From contig NZ_CP121687.1 in assembly GCF_038396635.1 (NCBI RefSeq), positions 372,001 to 436,000 of the forward strand: DNA of 64,000 bases. The letters are read 5' to 3'. The position numbers and the translations under genes are program-made. Within the stretch, counting starts at the first letter, position 1. Every line of letters begins with the position of its first letter. Origin of the DNA: Defluviitalea saccharophila. Its GTDB lineage: Bacteria; Bacillota; Clostridia; Lachnospirales; Defluviitaleaceae. A model generated the notes under the pieces. The model worked only from the letters and a program-made list of their open reading frames with translations, was not told where the DNA came from and did no database searches. This document shows, piece after piece, positions 35,707 through 45,795 of the stretch.

Positions 35707-36741
35707 TTATGCTTTAACTCCATTTTCAGAAACAACCGCTTCTTTTTTCTTTCTTGGTTTGCCACCAGTTCTAACGATAATATCCAGTAGAACTGAAATA
35801 ACAACGATAATACCTATTACAATATTACGAATAGCAACAGGTGCTCCTGCAAATTGAAGACCGTTTTGCAGTACTCCCCAAATGGATGCTCCTATTACTG
35901 TCCCCAGTAGAATACCCTGTCCTCCTAAGGTACTCACGCCTCCAATTACAGAAGCAGCAACTGCATACATTTCATAAACATTACCTGCGTCCATAGTACC
36001 CATACCGCTGGTCGCACAAATGATCAGACCGACTACGCATGAACAAAATGTGCTGACAATATATGCTTTGATTGTAGTAGACACTATATTTACACCAGAT
36101 AGCCTGGATGCTTCAAGATTGCTTCCGATTGCATAAATATGGCGGCCAGTACGGGTTTTGCTTAATATAAAGTTAAATATCAGCCAAAGGATAATGGTAA
36201 TCCATATGGTGTTATAAATACCAAAGGTTCTGCCATAATAGAAAAAGTCTCTGAAACCTTTTGCCCCTGCTCCAATTGAGTCTGTATTGTAGTTGTTATT
36301 TACAATTTGTGCAATACCTCTGGCAACCGTCATTGTACCCAGAGTAGCGATAAAAGGCGGCAGCTTACAATACGCAACCAGTTCACCGTTCATAATACCA
36401 ACGGCAATGCAGCAAATCAATGTAATCAATACAGCGACCCATGGGTTTACACCTTTAGTCATCAGTGTTGCAGAGATCATACAGCTCATACCAACCACAG
36501 AACCTATGGACAGATCAATATTTCCGGTAATTAGAACATAAGACTGACCGATACCAATTAACAAAATCGGTGCGATTTGACGCAGCAGATTGCCTATATT
36601 TCTGCCTGAGAAAAAGGTAGGATTTAAAATACCAAATATGATGCAAAGAATAACAAGACCAAAGGCGACTGTAATCACTTGCCCCATACCTCTAATTGCT
36701 AAAATTCTTTTTAATGTGCTTTGTTTTTCTATCTTTTTCAT
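35707..36741 (-). CDS. sugar ABC transporter permease (RbsC-like)
   Basis: 344 residues with eight to ten hydrophobic segments, the GNIDLSIGSVVGMSCM motif of the RbsC family and IYAIGSNLEASRLSGVN, the coupling loop. The start at ATG 36741 has GGGGAG six bases upstream; the frame to 36819 overlaps the ATPase gene without a Shine-Dalgarno. It stands between its ATPase and binding protein. A basic C-terminal tail (KPRKKKE) is cytoplasmic. Confidence 0.9.
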   Translation of the reverse strand: MKKIEKQSTLKRILAIRGMGQVITVAFGLVILCIIFGILNPTFFSGRNIGNLLRQIAPILLIGIGQSYVLITGNIDLSIGSVVGMSCMISATLMTKGVNPWVAVLITLICCIAVGIMNGELVAYCKLPPFIATLGTMTVARGIAQIVNNNYNTDSIGAGAKGFRDFFYYGRTFGIYNTIWITIILWLIFNFILSKTRTGRHIYAIGSNLEASRLSGVNIVSTTIKAYIVSTFCSCVVGLIICATSGMGTMDAGNVYEMYAVAASVIGGVSTLGGQGILLGTVIGASIWGVLQNGLQFAGAPVAIRNIVIGIIVVISVLLDIIVRTGGKPRKKKEAVVSENGVKA

Positions 36742-36760
36742 CTCTAACTCCCCTATTTTT

Positions 36761-38290
36761 TTATACTGCTTCATGAGCCATATTATCTTTCTCGATTTTA
36801 TTCTCAAATTTAGTTGCATATTCTAGAATAAGATTTTGTGTAGCATCCTTAATATCCAATTCCCCGGTAATTTTCCCGTCGCACATTACGAGGATTCGAT
36901 CACTGATGCCCAGTATTTCAGGCATTTCAGAGGAAACAAAAAGTACACCAATTCCTTTTTGTTTTAAATCGTTCATTAAATTATAAATTTCAACCTTTGC
37001 AGCAACATCAATACCTCTGGTCGGTTCATCAAACATGACTATTCGAGAATTTCTTGCCAGCCATTTGCTCACAACCACTTTTTGTTGATTGCCTCCTGAA
37101 AGGCTATCTGCATTTACCTCCGAGTGAGGTAATTTGATTCTTAAATCTTCAATAGATTTATTAACCATTGCTTTTTCTTTCTTTTTATTTACAATGCCAT
37201 CTAATTTGCATAGAATATCTAAATTAGGTAATGCTATATTCTCTCGAATACTTAATTTAGTGCACAAACCGTCTTTTTTTCTATCTTCAGGAACCAATAC
37301 GATTCCTGCCTTAATCGCATCCATAGGTTTATTAATCTGAACAGGTTTACCATCTAAAATAATTTCTCCAGAGTCTTTAGGATCAACACCAAAAATCGCT
37401 CTGGTAGTTTCCGTGCGCCCGGCACCCATAAGTCCTGCAATACCGACTATTTCTCCTTCATATATGTCAAAGCTTATATCTCTTACAAGTTTCCCTGCAT
37501 TCAGGTTTTTAACTTCTAAGATTTTCTTCCCTTTTTTGCAGGTTACTCTTGGGAACTTTTCTTTGATTTCACGGCCTACCATATTTGCAATGATTTCTTG
37601 CATGGATGTTTCGGAAAAATTCATTGTGGTAATATATTTTCCGTCTCGCATAATCATTACTCGATCAACAATATGCTGTAATTCTTCCAGACGATGAGAT
37701 ATGTATACAATTCCACAGCCCTCATTCTTCAACTTTTTAATGATTTTAAAGAGTTCACTGATTTCCTTTGCGGTTAATGCTGAAGTAGGCTCATCCATAA
37801 TCAGAATCTTAGCATTCGTAGAAAGGGCTTTTGCAATTTCCACCATTTGCTGCTTAGACACTGGAAGATCGCCAACAATTGTTTCCGGTGGAATATCGAT
37901 ATTTAACCGATCAAGAATTGCTTTTGCTTGTCGGTTCATTTCTTTATTAGACAAAATTCCGGAATGGGTTATTTCTCGTCCTAAAAAAATGTTCTCTGCC
38001 ACAGAAAGGTGGGAACACATATTTAACTCTTGATGAATGATCGCAACCCCCAATGCTTGGGCTTTTTTTGGTGTTAAATCTTCTACATATTCCCCAAAAA
38101 TTTTAATCTCTCCACTGTCTTTGCTATGAACACCGCTTAAAATTTTTACCAGAGTGGATTTCCCGGCACCGTTTTCTCCAAGCAGTGCCAGTACTTCTCC
38201 AGATTTCAAATTGAAAGATACATTATCTAAAGCCTTTACTCCCGGAAAGCTCTTATTGATATTTTTAAGTTCAACAATATATTCTTCCAT
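36761..38290 (-). CDS. sugar ABC transporter ATPase, double-domain (RbsA-like)
   Basis: 509 residues with two ABC domains. The first has Walker A GENGAGKST (about 37-45), Walker B ILIMDEPTSALT and ISHRLEE; the second has degenerate P-loop GLMGAGRTE, signature LSGGNQQK and Walker B MFDEPTRGID. This asymmetry is normal for RbsA. ATG 38290 follows AGGTGA; the frame to 38338 extends into the promoter. It contrasts with the neighbouring ABC protein, where both sites are lost. Confidence 0.92.
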   Translation of the reverse strand: MEEYIVELKNINKSFPGVKALDNVSFNLKSGEVLALLGENGAGKSTLVKILSGVHSKDSGEIKIFGEYVEDLTPKKAQALGVAIIHQELNMCSHLSVAENIFLGREITHSGILSNKEMNRQAKAILDRLNIDIPPETIVGDLPVSKQQMVEIAKALSTNAKILIMDEPTSALTAKEISELFKIIKKLKNEGCGIVYISHRLEELQHIVDRVMIMRDGKYITTMNFSETSMQEIIANMVGREIKEKFPRVTCKKGKKILEVKNLNAGKLVRDISFDIYEGEIVGIAGLMGAGRTETTRAIFGVDPKDSGEIILDGKPVQINKPMDAIKAGIVLVPEDRKKDGLCTKLSIRENIALPNLDILCKLDGIVNKKKEKAMVNKSIEDLRIKLPHSEVNADSLSGGNQQKVVVSKWLARNSRIVMFDEPTRGIDVAAKVEIYNLMNDLKQKGIGVLFVSSEMPEILGISDRILVMCDGKITGELDIKDATQNLILEYATKFENKIEKDNMAHEAV

Positions 38291-38328
38291 GAAATTCACC
38301 TGTCTTTGAAATTTACTATCGTAATTAC

Positions 38329-38357
38329 AATATAGCATTTCTATTGTATATCAGTAA
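38329..38357 (-). promoter_or_regulatory. putative promoter of the sugar transporter operon
   Basis: Minus strand: -35 TTACTG (38352-38357), 17-base spacer, -10 TATATT (38329-38334), 39 bases before the ATPase start. A weak promoter, as expected for one that needs the AraC-type activator encoded just upstream. Confidence 0.45.
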
Positions 38358-38407
38358 GGTGACATACTTTGGAATTACTAGCCTTTCTTTTGAACTTATA
38401 CATATTT

Positions 38408-39853
38408 TTATTGATTTTCACGGAAAGATTGGAATTCTCGACTGTGATACTCTTTGGAAAGTTTTCCATGCTCTATGATCATTAAACGATCTGCTACAGC
38501 GAGAGAATCAGAAAGGTTCACTGCCAGAATGATTACGGTAATCTTTTTCTTACGCAGCTGGTTAATGAGGTAAACAATATGACGCCTAAGGTACATATCT
38601 GCGCCTGAGAAAGGCTGAATGCAGAAAACAACCTTAGGATGATAGAGATGAATTCTATAATAAACTAAATTATACAATGACTGAGCATCTAATTCAGTGA
38701 TATCGTTACAGTAAATATCTTTACCAAGAAGTGGTTCATATTCTTGTATAACACTTTTTTTAATTTTCTTGCTGAGCCATAAATTAGGATATTTTTTATC
38801 TAATAAAAAACACAAATTATCAATATAGCTCATTTCTTTAAAAAGCATACTATGAATGGGGTTTTCTTGAATAAAACAGATATTTTTTCTAAGGGAGAGT
38901 ACATCGTTATAGTTTGAGTCGTCAAATAATATCTTTCCCGAATTTGGGCTTATTTCATGGTTCATTAATTTAATAATGTCTTCTAAAACGGTATTATTCA
39001 TATCTAAGAAAACAAGACATTCTCCTTCTGTAGCAGAAAAATTCATATTATGAATATTGTCTGTAGAAACATTTTGAAAGCTTAATATTCCTTCTTTGCT
39101 AATATTACCGGCTGTAGTAGAATCAATACGATTAAAATCAAGGGTATAAGGGGCTATGACTTCTTGTTTAAACTCTTTTTTGCTTAGAACTTTCAGTACT
39201 TTTTCATTTTTCATGATAGAAATCCGGTCACAAATCTTAAAAGCTTCTTCATGATGATTACAAATGTATAAAAAAGATATACCCTGTGTTGAATAGTATC
39301 GTATTATATCGTGTATTTTGATTAAATCGGTGGTGCTGATAAAATTGCTAATGTCTTTTATAACAATCAATTTTACACCGCCAACAATGGCTTTTAGCAT
39401 CTCTACGACACATTTTTCAAAAAAAGATAGATTGGATACTAACTGATTGCCATCAATATGAATACCGAGTTCCTTAGAAAATTGTTTAAACTGATCCTCC
39501 AGTATCTTAGGATTAATTAAGTATTTTTTAAAACCATTGCGCAAAACAAAAATATTGTCTACAACTGTTAAATCTTCTACCAATCGACTCTGTTTTTCAA
39601 TAACAGCTACCCGGTTCATGGTCATAGAACTATGTTTGTAATTATTCACTAAGGTTTCTTGAAAATAAACATAGCCGTAGTGAATGGGAATGTTTTGACA
39701 AATTATACGAACTAAGGCTTCTTGTCCGTGATAATTGATACTCACAAGCCCCATGATCTCCCCTTCAAAAATATGTAAATTAAAATTATCCAGCAGGGTT
39801 GTACCGTCAACAATCTGTGTAATTCTTTCCATTCGTAAAATTTCTTCTTTCAT
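38408..39853 (-). CDS. RbsA-like double ABC protein with both ATP sites destroyed
   Basis: 481 residues aligning by eye with RbsA from end to end, yet lacking every catalytic motif. Half 1: the P-loop reads SINYHGQEA (38-46; Gln44 for Lys), the signature region LSFFEKCVVE, Walker B VIKDIS (Lys-Asp for Asp-Glu) and Asn199 for the switch His. Half 2: P-loop FLDMNNTVL, no LSGGNQQ, and FCIQPFSGAD for Walker B. The frame is open and the start overlaps the kinase stop (TAATG), so it is a kept gene, not a decaying pseudogene. A regulatory, non-hydrolysing role with the adjacent kinase or transporter is inferred. Confidence 0.85.
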   Translation of the reverse strand: MKEEILRMERITQIVDGTTLLDNFNLHIFEGEIMGLVSINYHGQEALVRIICQNIPIHYGYVYFQETLVNNYKHSSMTMNRVAVIEKQSRLVEDLTVVDNIFVLRNGFKKYLINPKILEDQFKQFSKELGIHIDGNQLVSNLSFFEKCVVEMLKAIVGGVKLIVIKDISNFISTTDLIKIHDIIRYYSTQGISFLYICNHHEEAFKICDRISIMKNEKVLKVLSKKEFKQEVIAPYTLDFNRIDSTTAGNISKEGILSFQNVSTDNIHNMNFSATEGECLVFLDMNNTVLEDIIKLMNHEISPNSGKILFDDSNYNDVLSLRKNICFIQENPIHSMLFKEMSYIDNLCFLLDKKYPNLWLSKKIKKSVIQEYEPLLGKDIYCNDITELDAQSLYNLVYYRIHLYHPKVVFCIQPFSGADMYLRRHIVYLINQLRKKKITVIILAVNLSDSLAVADRLMIIEHGKLSKEYHSREFQSFRENQ

Positions 39854-40884
39854 TAGCCAATTTCACTTCCATCCTTAGTTATGAGTGGTAATGTAATTTC
39901 AACATCTGTGCCAACATTTAATGTACTGTAGATATTGATGCCATATTCCTCTCCAAAAAGGAGCTTAATTCTATTATTCACATTAATAATAGCTATGCCG
40001 CCTTTTTCTTCGCTATCCGGTTTTATATAGTCGAAGGAATGGGTATTGAGCTTTTCATTTAATTCTTTTAAACGTTCCTCTTCCATCCCTAAGCCGTCAT
40101 CGGATACGGTAATGATTAAGCGCTTGGTGGTACTTTCAAGTTTTATAACGATATTGCCCTTTCCCATTTTTCTTTCTATGCCGTGAAAAATAGAGTTTTC
40201 TACAATGGGTTGTAAAACAAGCTTAGGCAAACGATATTTTAGAATATCTGTTTTGTCTTCGGCATCGTATTCGATTTTTAGGTTGAGACGTTCCCCAAAA
40301 CGATACTGCTGAATAATATAGTAGTTTTCAATATTTCTTAATTCATCTTCCAGGGTAACCAAATGTTCTACATTGGAAATAGTATAGCGAAAATAAGTGC
40401 TAAGTGCTTCTGTAATCTCAGCAACATTATCAAGTCCTGCCATCAAGGCTTCGCCTCTGATGCCTTCAAGGCTATTGTATAGAAAATGTGGGTTAATCTG
40501 ATTTTGTAAGGCAAGATATTGGGCTTGTTTTTTTGTCGCACTGATGAGTTCATTGGTGTGAATCATAGCTTTTAACTTCGTTACTGCTTCATCCATTTCG
40601 GGACTGAAAGGGAAATTTAGTTCAAAAATGTCTTGAATAGTATATCCTTTTGCAAAGAGCTGCAATACTTTGGAGGTTTCTTTATAGGGAATATAAATCC
40701 ATTTATAACCAATGTAAAAAAGGACAAATAATATGGAGTATCCAAATAATACAGCAAAAATAAGTTTGCTATTAGAAATAGAGAGTACTGTTAAAATAAA
40801 TAATAAATAAAATATACAGAGCATCACTGCCAAAAAGAAATAAAAAATTCGATAGGATAAATATCGGTTGTTTTTGATTTTCAT
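39853..40884 (-). CDS. sensor histidine kinase with minimal extracellular loop (YesM/LytS type)
   Basis: 343 residues. Two transmembrane helices (about 13-34 and 41-62) are joined by only about six residues (35-40), so no extracellular sensor exists. A short cytoplasmic linker leads to the kinase: phosphoacceptor His133 in QINPHFLYN, N-box QPIVENSIFHG, G-box SDDGLGM and a GIAIINVNNRI second G-box. It presumably senses through a partner protein. GGCGGG before ATG; 12 bases after the response regulator. Confidence 0.9.
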   Translation of the reverse strand: MKIKNNRYLSYRIFYFFLAVMLCIFYLLFILTVLSISNSKLIFAVLFGYSILFVLFYIGYKWIYIPYKETSKVLQLFAKGYTIQDIFELNFPFSPEMDEAVTKLKAMIHTNELISATKKQAQYLALQNQINPHFLYNSLEGIRGEALMAGLDNVAEITEALSTYFRYTISNVEHLVTLEDELRNIENYYIIQQYRFGERLNLKIEYDAEDKTDILKYRLPKLVLQPIVENSIFHGIERKMGKGNIVIKLESTTKRLIITVSDDGLGMEEERLKELNEKLNTHSFDYIKPDSEEKGGIAIINVNNRIKLLFGEEYGINIYSTLNVGTDVEITLPLITKDGSEIG

Positions 40885-40896
40885 ATCTTTTCCCGC

Positions 40897-42513
40897 CTAT
40901 GAATACAGTTTTCTAAATTCATTTGGTTTAAGACCAGAGTACTTTTTAAATAACTTTATGAAGTGTTTTAAATCGTTATAGCCCACTGCTTCACAAATAC
41001 AGGCAACGCTTAAATTGGTTTCTTTTAGTAGTTCCTTTGCCTTATTCATTCTAACTTCTGATAGATATTCTAAGAAATTGATACCACATTCTTTTTTAAA
41101 TAAAGAACTAAAATAGGAATCATTAAATCCAACATAATTGCTCACTTCTTTGAGCGTAATAGGCTTCATATAGTTTTGCTGAATATACTGCTTTGCCTCT
41201 CGGATAGGCTTTATATATGCTTGTCTTCTATTTTCGATCGCAGAATTTACAGAATCGCTGATTATGCTTTTCAAATGGTCAAAAAGTTGTGATGCAGAAC
41301 TGCAAAGTTCTATATTCAAAGAAAAGGAATCTAAGAGGATATCCTGATTTTCTACATTAAACTGATGCTTTCTAAGAAGCATAAGGTAAATATTAAAAGC
41401 TTCTTTGACTACGTTTAATAATTCGTGACCTGATATATTAGGATTATTTAATACTTTATTTTGTATGTAATCAATGGATTCGAGCACTCCATAAGGGTCT
41501 AAGAATTCAAGAGCAGCCTCCATATTCTTAGTAAATTCAGAGAGAAGAACATCATTTTCAGTATTATTGCCTTGAAATGGCGCATTTTCAATAAGTTTAT
41601 TTGTTCCTTCAATGAGTCTTTGTTCCATTGCTGCTTCTGCAGTTATAACTGATTTTCTTAAATCGTTTATATTATCAACCGCTATTCCTAATCCAATTGT
41701 AAACTGGATTTTATTAAATATGCTATTTTGTACCAGCAACTCGTCTAAAGAGGCCTTGATCTGTTTTCGGATTCGTTTTTTATTATCACCATCATAATTT
41801 AATAAGCAATAAGTTCTGCTATTTTGAAAACAAATTTCCATATCATAGCATTCTTCTTTTAAAAACAACCGCATAATTTGTGATATTCTGTTTTCAAATA
41901 TTTTAATGCTGCTTTTAAATAAATCCTCATAAGAGCAATCCATTTTTATAATGAAAACTTGAAAACACCCTGATTGAAAGTTAAAGTGATAGGATTCATT
42001 GCATTTTGACATATCGAGCTCTTCTTGGTCTGTAGCTTTTTTAAATAGTATTTCGGTTAAAAACCCAGATCTCAGTTTATCAATATCATTTTGCAAACGA
42101 ATTTTAAGGCGTTCCTCCCGGGTTAACTGCTCAGTTCTCAGTCTTTGTTTCTCACATATTTTATTTAAGCTAGCCAATAACTCGTTCTTTTTTATGGGTT
42201 TTAGCAAGTAATCGCTTACCCCATATTTAATTGCACTTTGGGCATATTCAAAATGGCTATAGCCACTAATTATGATAAAGTCTATATCGTTTTTTATCTG
42301 CTTTCCGCGATTAATCAACTCTAACCCGTCATACCCCGGCATACGGATATCTGTAATCATTATGTCAGGTTGGAGGGATTGTATGAGTTCTAATGCTTCA
42401 ATACTATTATGAGCTACCCCAACGATTTCCATTTCTAATGCTTTCCAATCTATTAGAGAGCAAATCAATTGACAAACCTTCTCCTCATCATCTGCTATTA
42501 CTACTTTAATCAT
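40897..42513 (-). CDS. AraC-family response regulator (YesN type)
   Basis: 538 residues. Receiver domain 1-120 with acidic pair Asp8-Asp9, phosphoacceptor Asp55 (ITDIRMPG) and Lys (LLKPIKK). A poorly conserved middle region follows, including a degenerate GGDEF-like or YesN-type linker, then a C-terminal AraC DNA-binding domain with two helix-turn-helix units (ITLKEVSNYVGFNDSYFSSLF and, later, VACICEAVGY). Start ATG 42513 follows AAGGGG; the ATG at 42534 has a poorer site. Likely activator of the sugar ABC operon downstream. Confidence 0.92.
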   Translation of the reverse strand: MIKVVIADDEEKVCQLICSLIDWKALEMEIVGVAHNSIEALELIQSLQPDIMITDIRMPGYDGLELINRGKQIKNDIDFIIISGYSHFEYAQSAIKYGVSDYLLKPIKKNELLASLNKICEKQRLRTEQLTREERLKIRLQNDIDKLRSGFLTEILFKKATDQEELDMSKCNESYHFNFQSGCFQVFIIKMDCSYEDLFKSSIKIFENRISQIMRLFLKEECYDMEICFQNSRTYCLLNYDGDNKKRIRKQIKASLDELLVQNSIFNKIQFTIGLGIAVDNINDLRKSVITAEAAMEQRLIEGTNKLIENAPFQGNNTENDVLLSEFTKNMEAALEFLDPYGVLESIDYIQNKVLNNPNISGHELLNVVKEAFNIYLMLLRKHQFNVENQDILLDSFSLNIELCSSASQLFDHLKSIISDSVNSAIENRRQAYIKPIREAKQYIQQNYMKPITLKEVSNYVGFNDSYFSSLFKKECGINFLEYLSEVRMNKAKELLKETNLSVACICEAVGYNDLKHFIKLFKKYSGLKPNEFRKLYS

Positions 42514-42757
42514 AACATTACCCCTTTTGTTCATTATGCTTCATTTGATCTAGATATTTTTCTTTTTATCATCATAGCTATAAATATCAATTCATTTAGA
42601 AATACTTTTCATAATATTTCGTTGCTTTTTATTGCCTAAACTTCATTCTTAATATGATCATAATGGCTGAAATAATTTATTCTTCGATTTTAATCGTAGC
42701 TTAAATGATTCTTGGAGTCAATGAATAGATTTATTCTTATGTACATTAATTATGTTA

Positions 42758-44026
42758 TTAGCTCCATATAAACCAAATCAATAGATAGCCAATGGTTACT
42801 GCCGTTAAGGTAAAGGGCACACCGATTTTCATGAATTCTTTAGTACTTACTTCATATCCGTTTTTTCTAAGAATTCCAAGTGCTGTAATATTTGCTGAAG
42901 CACCGATTGGTGTTAAATTCCCTCCTAAGGTTGCACCTGAAAGTAAACCAAAATATAAAATATACGGGTCTATATCTAATAGCTTTGCGATTCCTGCCGT
43001 TACAGGGAGCATGGTTGCAACATAAGGAATATTATCAATGAATGCGGAGAAAAATACGGATGCCCAAACGATTAATGTATAAATCACAAAGATATCATCA
43101 TTGCTGATGGTTACAAAAATCTTACTAATGTCTTCAACAACCCCGGCTTCTGTTATCCCCCCAACCACGACAAAAAGTCCAGCTAATAAAAGAAGGGTAT
43201 AATAGTCTATTTCTCTTAAGGCTTTTAAAACAACTCCAATATTTTTTGTTTTATAAAAACTATTCAATAGGCCTATATAAAATAGTGTTATACAGATGAC
43301 TCCATTGGTCATACTAGGCTTATTAGGTATAAAGGAAGCAAAAATTAACAAAATGATCATTCCAAGAAGAAGAACTGTTGGAAAATAATTTTTCACTGTT
43401 GTTCTTCTCATAGTTTTAATTGGCTTCGTATAGTTTCTAAATAAAAGCATCAACACCAATATAGTAGAAATTGCCCCAGATTGGATGATCCAAAACATCC
43501 CGGGTTTTTGCTTAAAAAAGAAAAAGTCTAAAAAATCAAGGTTTCCATAACTGCCTAAAAGTATGGAGGTTGTATCCCCTACTAAGGTAGCTGCCCCTTG
43601 AAGATTTGATGAAACCGCAATGGCAATGATGCTCTGTACAGGAGAAATTTTGAGTTTTTTTGCTATGTTTAAAGCCACAGGTGCTACCATTAAAACCGTA
43701 GCGACATTATCTACAAAAGCAGAAATAATGCCTGCAAATAGGGATAAGGCTATGATTGACCATTTGATATTTGGCGTTTTCTCAATTAACCAATCTGCCA
43801 ACAGTGCGGGCATTTTTGATTCGATAAATAAAGCTACAATCCCCATGGTACCTGCAATCATTAAAATAACATTCCAATCTACGGTGATTAAGCATTTATT
43901 TAGAGGTATTATTCCAATCAGTACAAAGAGTGAGGCGGAAAGAAGTGCAATATAGGCTCTGATTTTTGGAAAAATTAAAAGCAGTGCATAGGTTGCAATA
44001 AAGATAATCATTGCAGTCATCTTCAT
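42758..44026 (-). CDS. ArsB/NhaD/SLC13-type ion transporter permease
   Basis: 422 residues, about eleven hydrophobic helices in two repeats, with FVDNVATVLMVAPVA in the first and FIDNIPYVATMLPV plus LGGNLTPIGASANI in the second, the hallmark of the ion transporter superfamily that includes ArsB and CitMHS. The substrate cannot be read; anion export or dicarboxylate uptake are possible. No arsR/arsC genes are nearby. GGGGGAG precedes ATG 44026; the upstream start at 44041 would overlap that site. Confidence 0.8.
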   Translation of the reverse strand: MKMTAMIIFIATYALLLIFPKIRAYIALLSASLFVLIGIIPLNKCLITVDWNVILMIAGTMGIVALFIESKMPALLADWLIEKTPNIKWSIIALSLFAGIISAFVDNVATVLMVAPVALNIAKKLKISPVQSIIAIAVSSNLQGAATLVGDTTSILLGSYGNLDFLDFFFFKQKPGMFWIIQSGAISTILVLMLLFRNYTKPIKTMRRTTVKNYFPTVLLLGMIILLIFASFIPNKPSMTNGVICITLFYIGLLNSFYKTKNIGVVLKALREIDYYTLLLLAGLFVVVGGITEAGVVEDISKIFVTISNDDIFVIYTLIVWASVFFSAFIDNIPYVATMLPVTAGIAKLLDIDPYILYFGLLSGATLGGNLTPIGASANITALGILRKNGYEVSTKEFMKIGVPFTLTAVTIGYLLIWFIWS

Positions 44027-44159
44027 TGATATCTCCCCCATATGTAATCTTCAATTTTTATTAATGCTGTATAATTGGGAATAAAAACAAATGCTAAAAA
44101 GACGTTACTATTTATCATTATATGTGAACATACTATTTAGTTATTACTGATCCAATAAC

Positions 44160-44203
44160 ACAAAAAGTGCTGTAATCACTGTTCTGTGATCACAACACTT
44201 TAT
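44160..44203 (-). terminator. terminator after putP
   Basis: Arms AAAGTG, TGT and ATCAC pair with GTGAT, ACA and CACTTT (44164-44201). On the minus strand a T-rich tract follows. Confidence 0.8.
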
Positions 44204-44232
44204 AAGTTAATAAATTCATTATGAATAATTAA

Positions 44233-45795
44233 TTAGCATTCGTATGTCTTGGCCAATTCAAATTCTTTTTGTATTTCCTGAGAAGGTTCTTCGGATAATA
44301 AAGAAACAATTACAATCACAATACATGAAATTACGAATGCAGGCAATAACTCATATATTCCAAAGATTCCTCCTAAAGGCTTAAGCATTAGCTTCCAAAC
44401 AAATACCATTGCACCTCCGGATATCATACCAGCAATAGCTCCAGATCTTGTGGTTCTTTTCCAGAATAATGAGAACAGCATAATAGGCCCAAAGGTTGCT
44501 CCGAAGCCTGCCCATGCAAATGAAACGACGGTGAAGATAACACTTGTTTCATCAAGAGCAATGATCATACCAAGGATGGATATTAAAATTAAAATCACTC
44601 TAGTTACAAACATAACTTCTTTATCGGTAGCATTCTTTTTAATAACCCCTTGGAAGATATTTTTTGCAAATGCAGAGGCAGCAATTAGAAGATATGAGTC
44701 CGATGAACTTATAGTTGCAGCAAGTATTCCTGCCATTGCTACTCCTGCAAATAATGAAGGTAATAATTTAGTAGACATTAAAATAAAGATACTTTCCGCT
44801 GAGCTTTGTGTAAGAAGCTCACTTGGATATAATGCTCTTCCTATAAGACCTATAGCTACTGCCGCAAAAAGAGAAATGAAACACCATATGGTTGCAATTC
44901 TTCTGGATTGTGTAATCTCCTCGGATTTTCTGATTGCCATAAATCTTAATAATACTTGGGGCATACCAAAATAACCTAATCCCCAGGAAAGTGTTGAAAG
45001 GATGGTTAAGAAACCGTAACTTCCTGCATCACCAAATAATGGCTTACCTGCCTCGCTGATTTGCTGTACCCCATCAACCAGTGTAGGCTGTGCAATACCA
45101 AATAGCTCAAAAAAGCCCGGTATTTCTTTTGAATTCTTTAGAACTGCTGAAACGCCTCCAGCCACAGAAGTACCTACGATAAATACAAAAACCAATACAA
45201 AAATCATTACAATTGCCTGCATGAAGTCTGATGCACTTTCAGCTAAAAATCCGCCAACTATTGTATAAAAAACTACGAATAATGCCCCTGCAATCATCAT
45301 ATACTGATATTTTATAGCAAATAATGTACTAAATAATTTTCCAACTGTAACAAAGCAGCTGGCTGCATAAACCGTAAAAAAGATTAAGATAAAGAGACCT
45401 GCAATGGTCATGATCACTTTTTTATCTTCTTTAAATCTATTACTGAAGAAATCCGGAACAGTTATTGAATCTCCGGCTATCGCAGAATATCTGCGCAGTC
45501 TTTTGGCTACGAAAAGCCAATTAACATATGTACCAATACCTAGCCCTATTGCTGTCCAAAAAGCATCGCTTAGACCATACCAATAAGCTACTCCCGGAAG
45601 CCCCATCAAGAGCCATCCGCTCATATCGGAGGCTTCGGCGCTCATGGCAGTAACCCATGGTCCCAGTGTTCTTCCTCCAAGGAAATAATTTTCACTGCTT
45701 TCATTGGCACGCTTTGCATAATATAAGCCTATGCCAATGACAAATGCCATATATGCACACATGGCAATAAATATTTGTAGTTTGTCACCAGTCAT
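44233..45795 (-). CDS. putP: sodium/proline symporter
   Basis: Sodium:solute symporter family, 520 residues with about thirteen helices. ENYFLGGRTLGPWVTAMSAEASDMSGWLLMG, read here across the second helix, and the ISSSDSYLL sodium-site region are typical of PutP. It takes up proline with Na+, for osmoprotection or nutrition. GGGAGG lies seven bases before the ATG. Single gene: a terminator follows and the divergent AmmeMemoRadiSam genes lie upstream. Confidence 0.92.
   Translation of the reverse strand: MTGDKLQIFIAMCAYMAFVIGIGLYYAKRANESSENYFLGGRTLGPWVTAMSAEASDMSGWLLMGLPGVAYWYGLSDAFWTAIGLGIGTYVNWLFVAKRLRRYSAIAGDSITVPDFFSNRFKEDKKVIMTIAGLFILIFFTVYAASCFVTVGKLFSTLFAIKYQYMMIAGALFVVFYTIVGGFLAESASDFMQAIVMIFVLVFVFIVGTSVAGGVSAVLKNSKEIPGFFELFGIAQPTLVDGVQQISEAGKPLFGDAGSYGFLTILSTLSWGLGYFGMPQVLLRFMAIRKSEEITQSRRIATIWCFISLFAAVAIGLIGRALYPSELLTQSSAESIFILMSTKLLPSLFAGVAMAGILAATISSSDSYLLIAASAFAKNIFQGVIKKNATDKEVMFVTRVILILISILGMIIALDETSVIFTVVSFAWAGFGATFGPIMLFSLFWKRTTRSGAIAGMISGGAMVFVWKLMLKPLGGIFGIYELLPAFVISCIVIVIVSLLSEEPSQEIQKEFELAKTYEC

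Noticed and set aside
36741-36819. N-terminal extension of the sugar permease
   Set aside because: The added 26 residues overlap the upstream ATPase gene and have no Shine-Dalgarno, while ATG 36741 has GGGGAG at good distance.
38408-39853. Dead ABC protein as a pseudogene
   Set aside because: The frame is open over 481 codons, the start is coupled to the kinase stop, and losses sit at catalytic motifs in both halves while the fold-related residues remain; a decaying gene would show stops or frameshifts.
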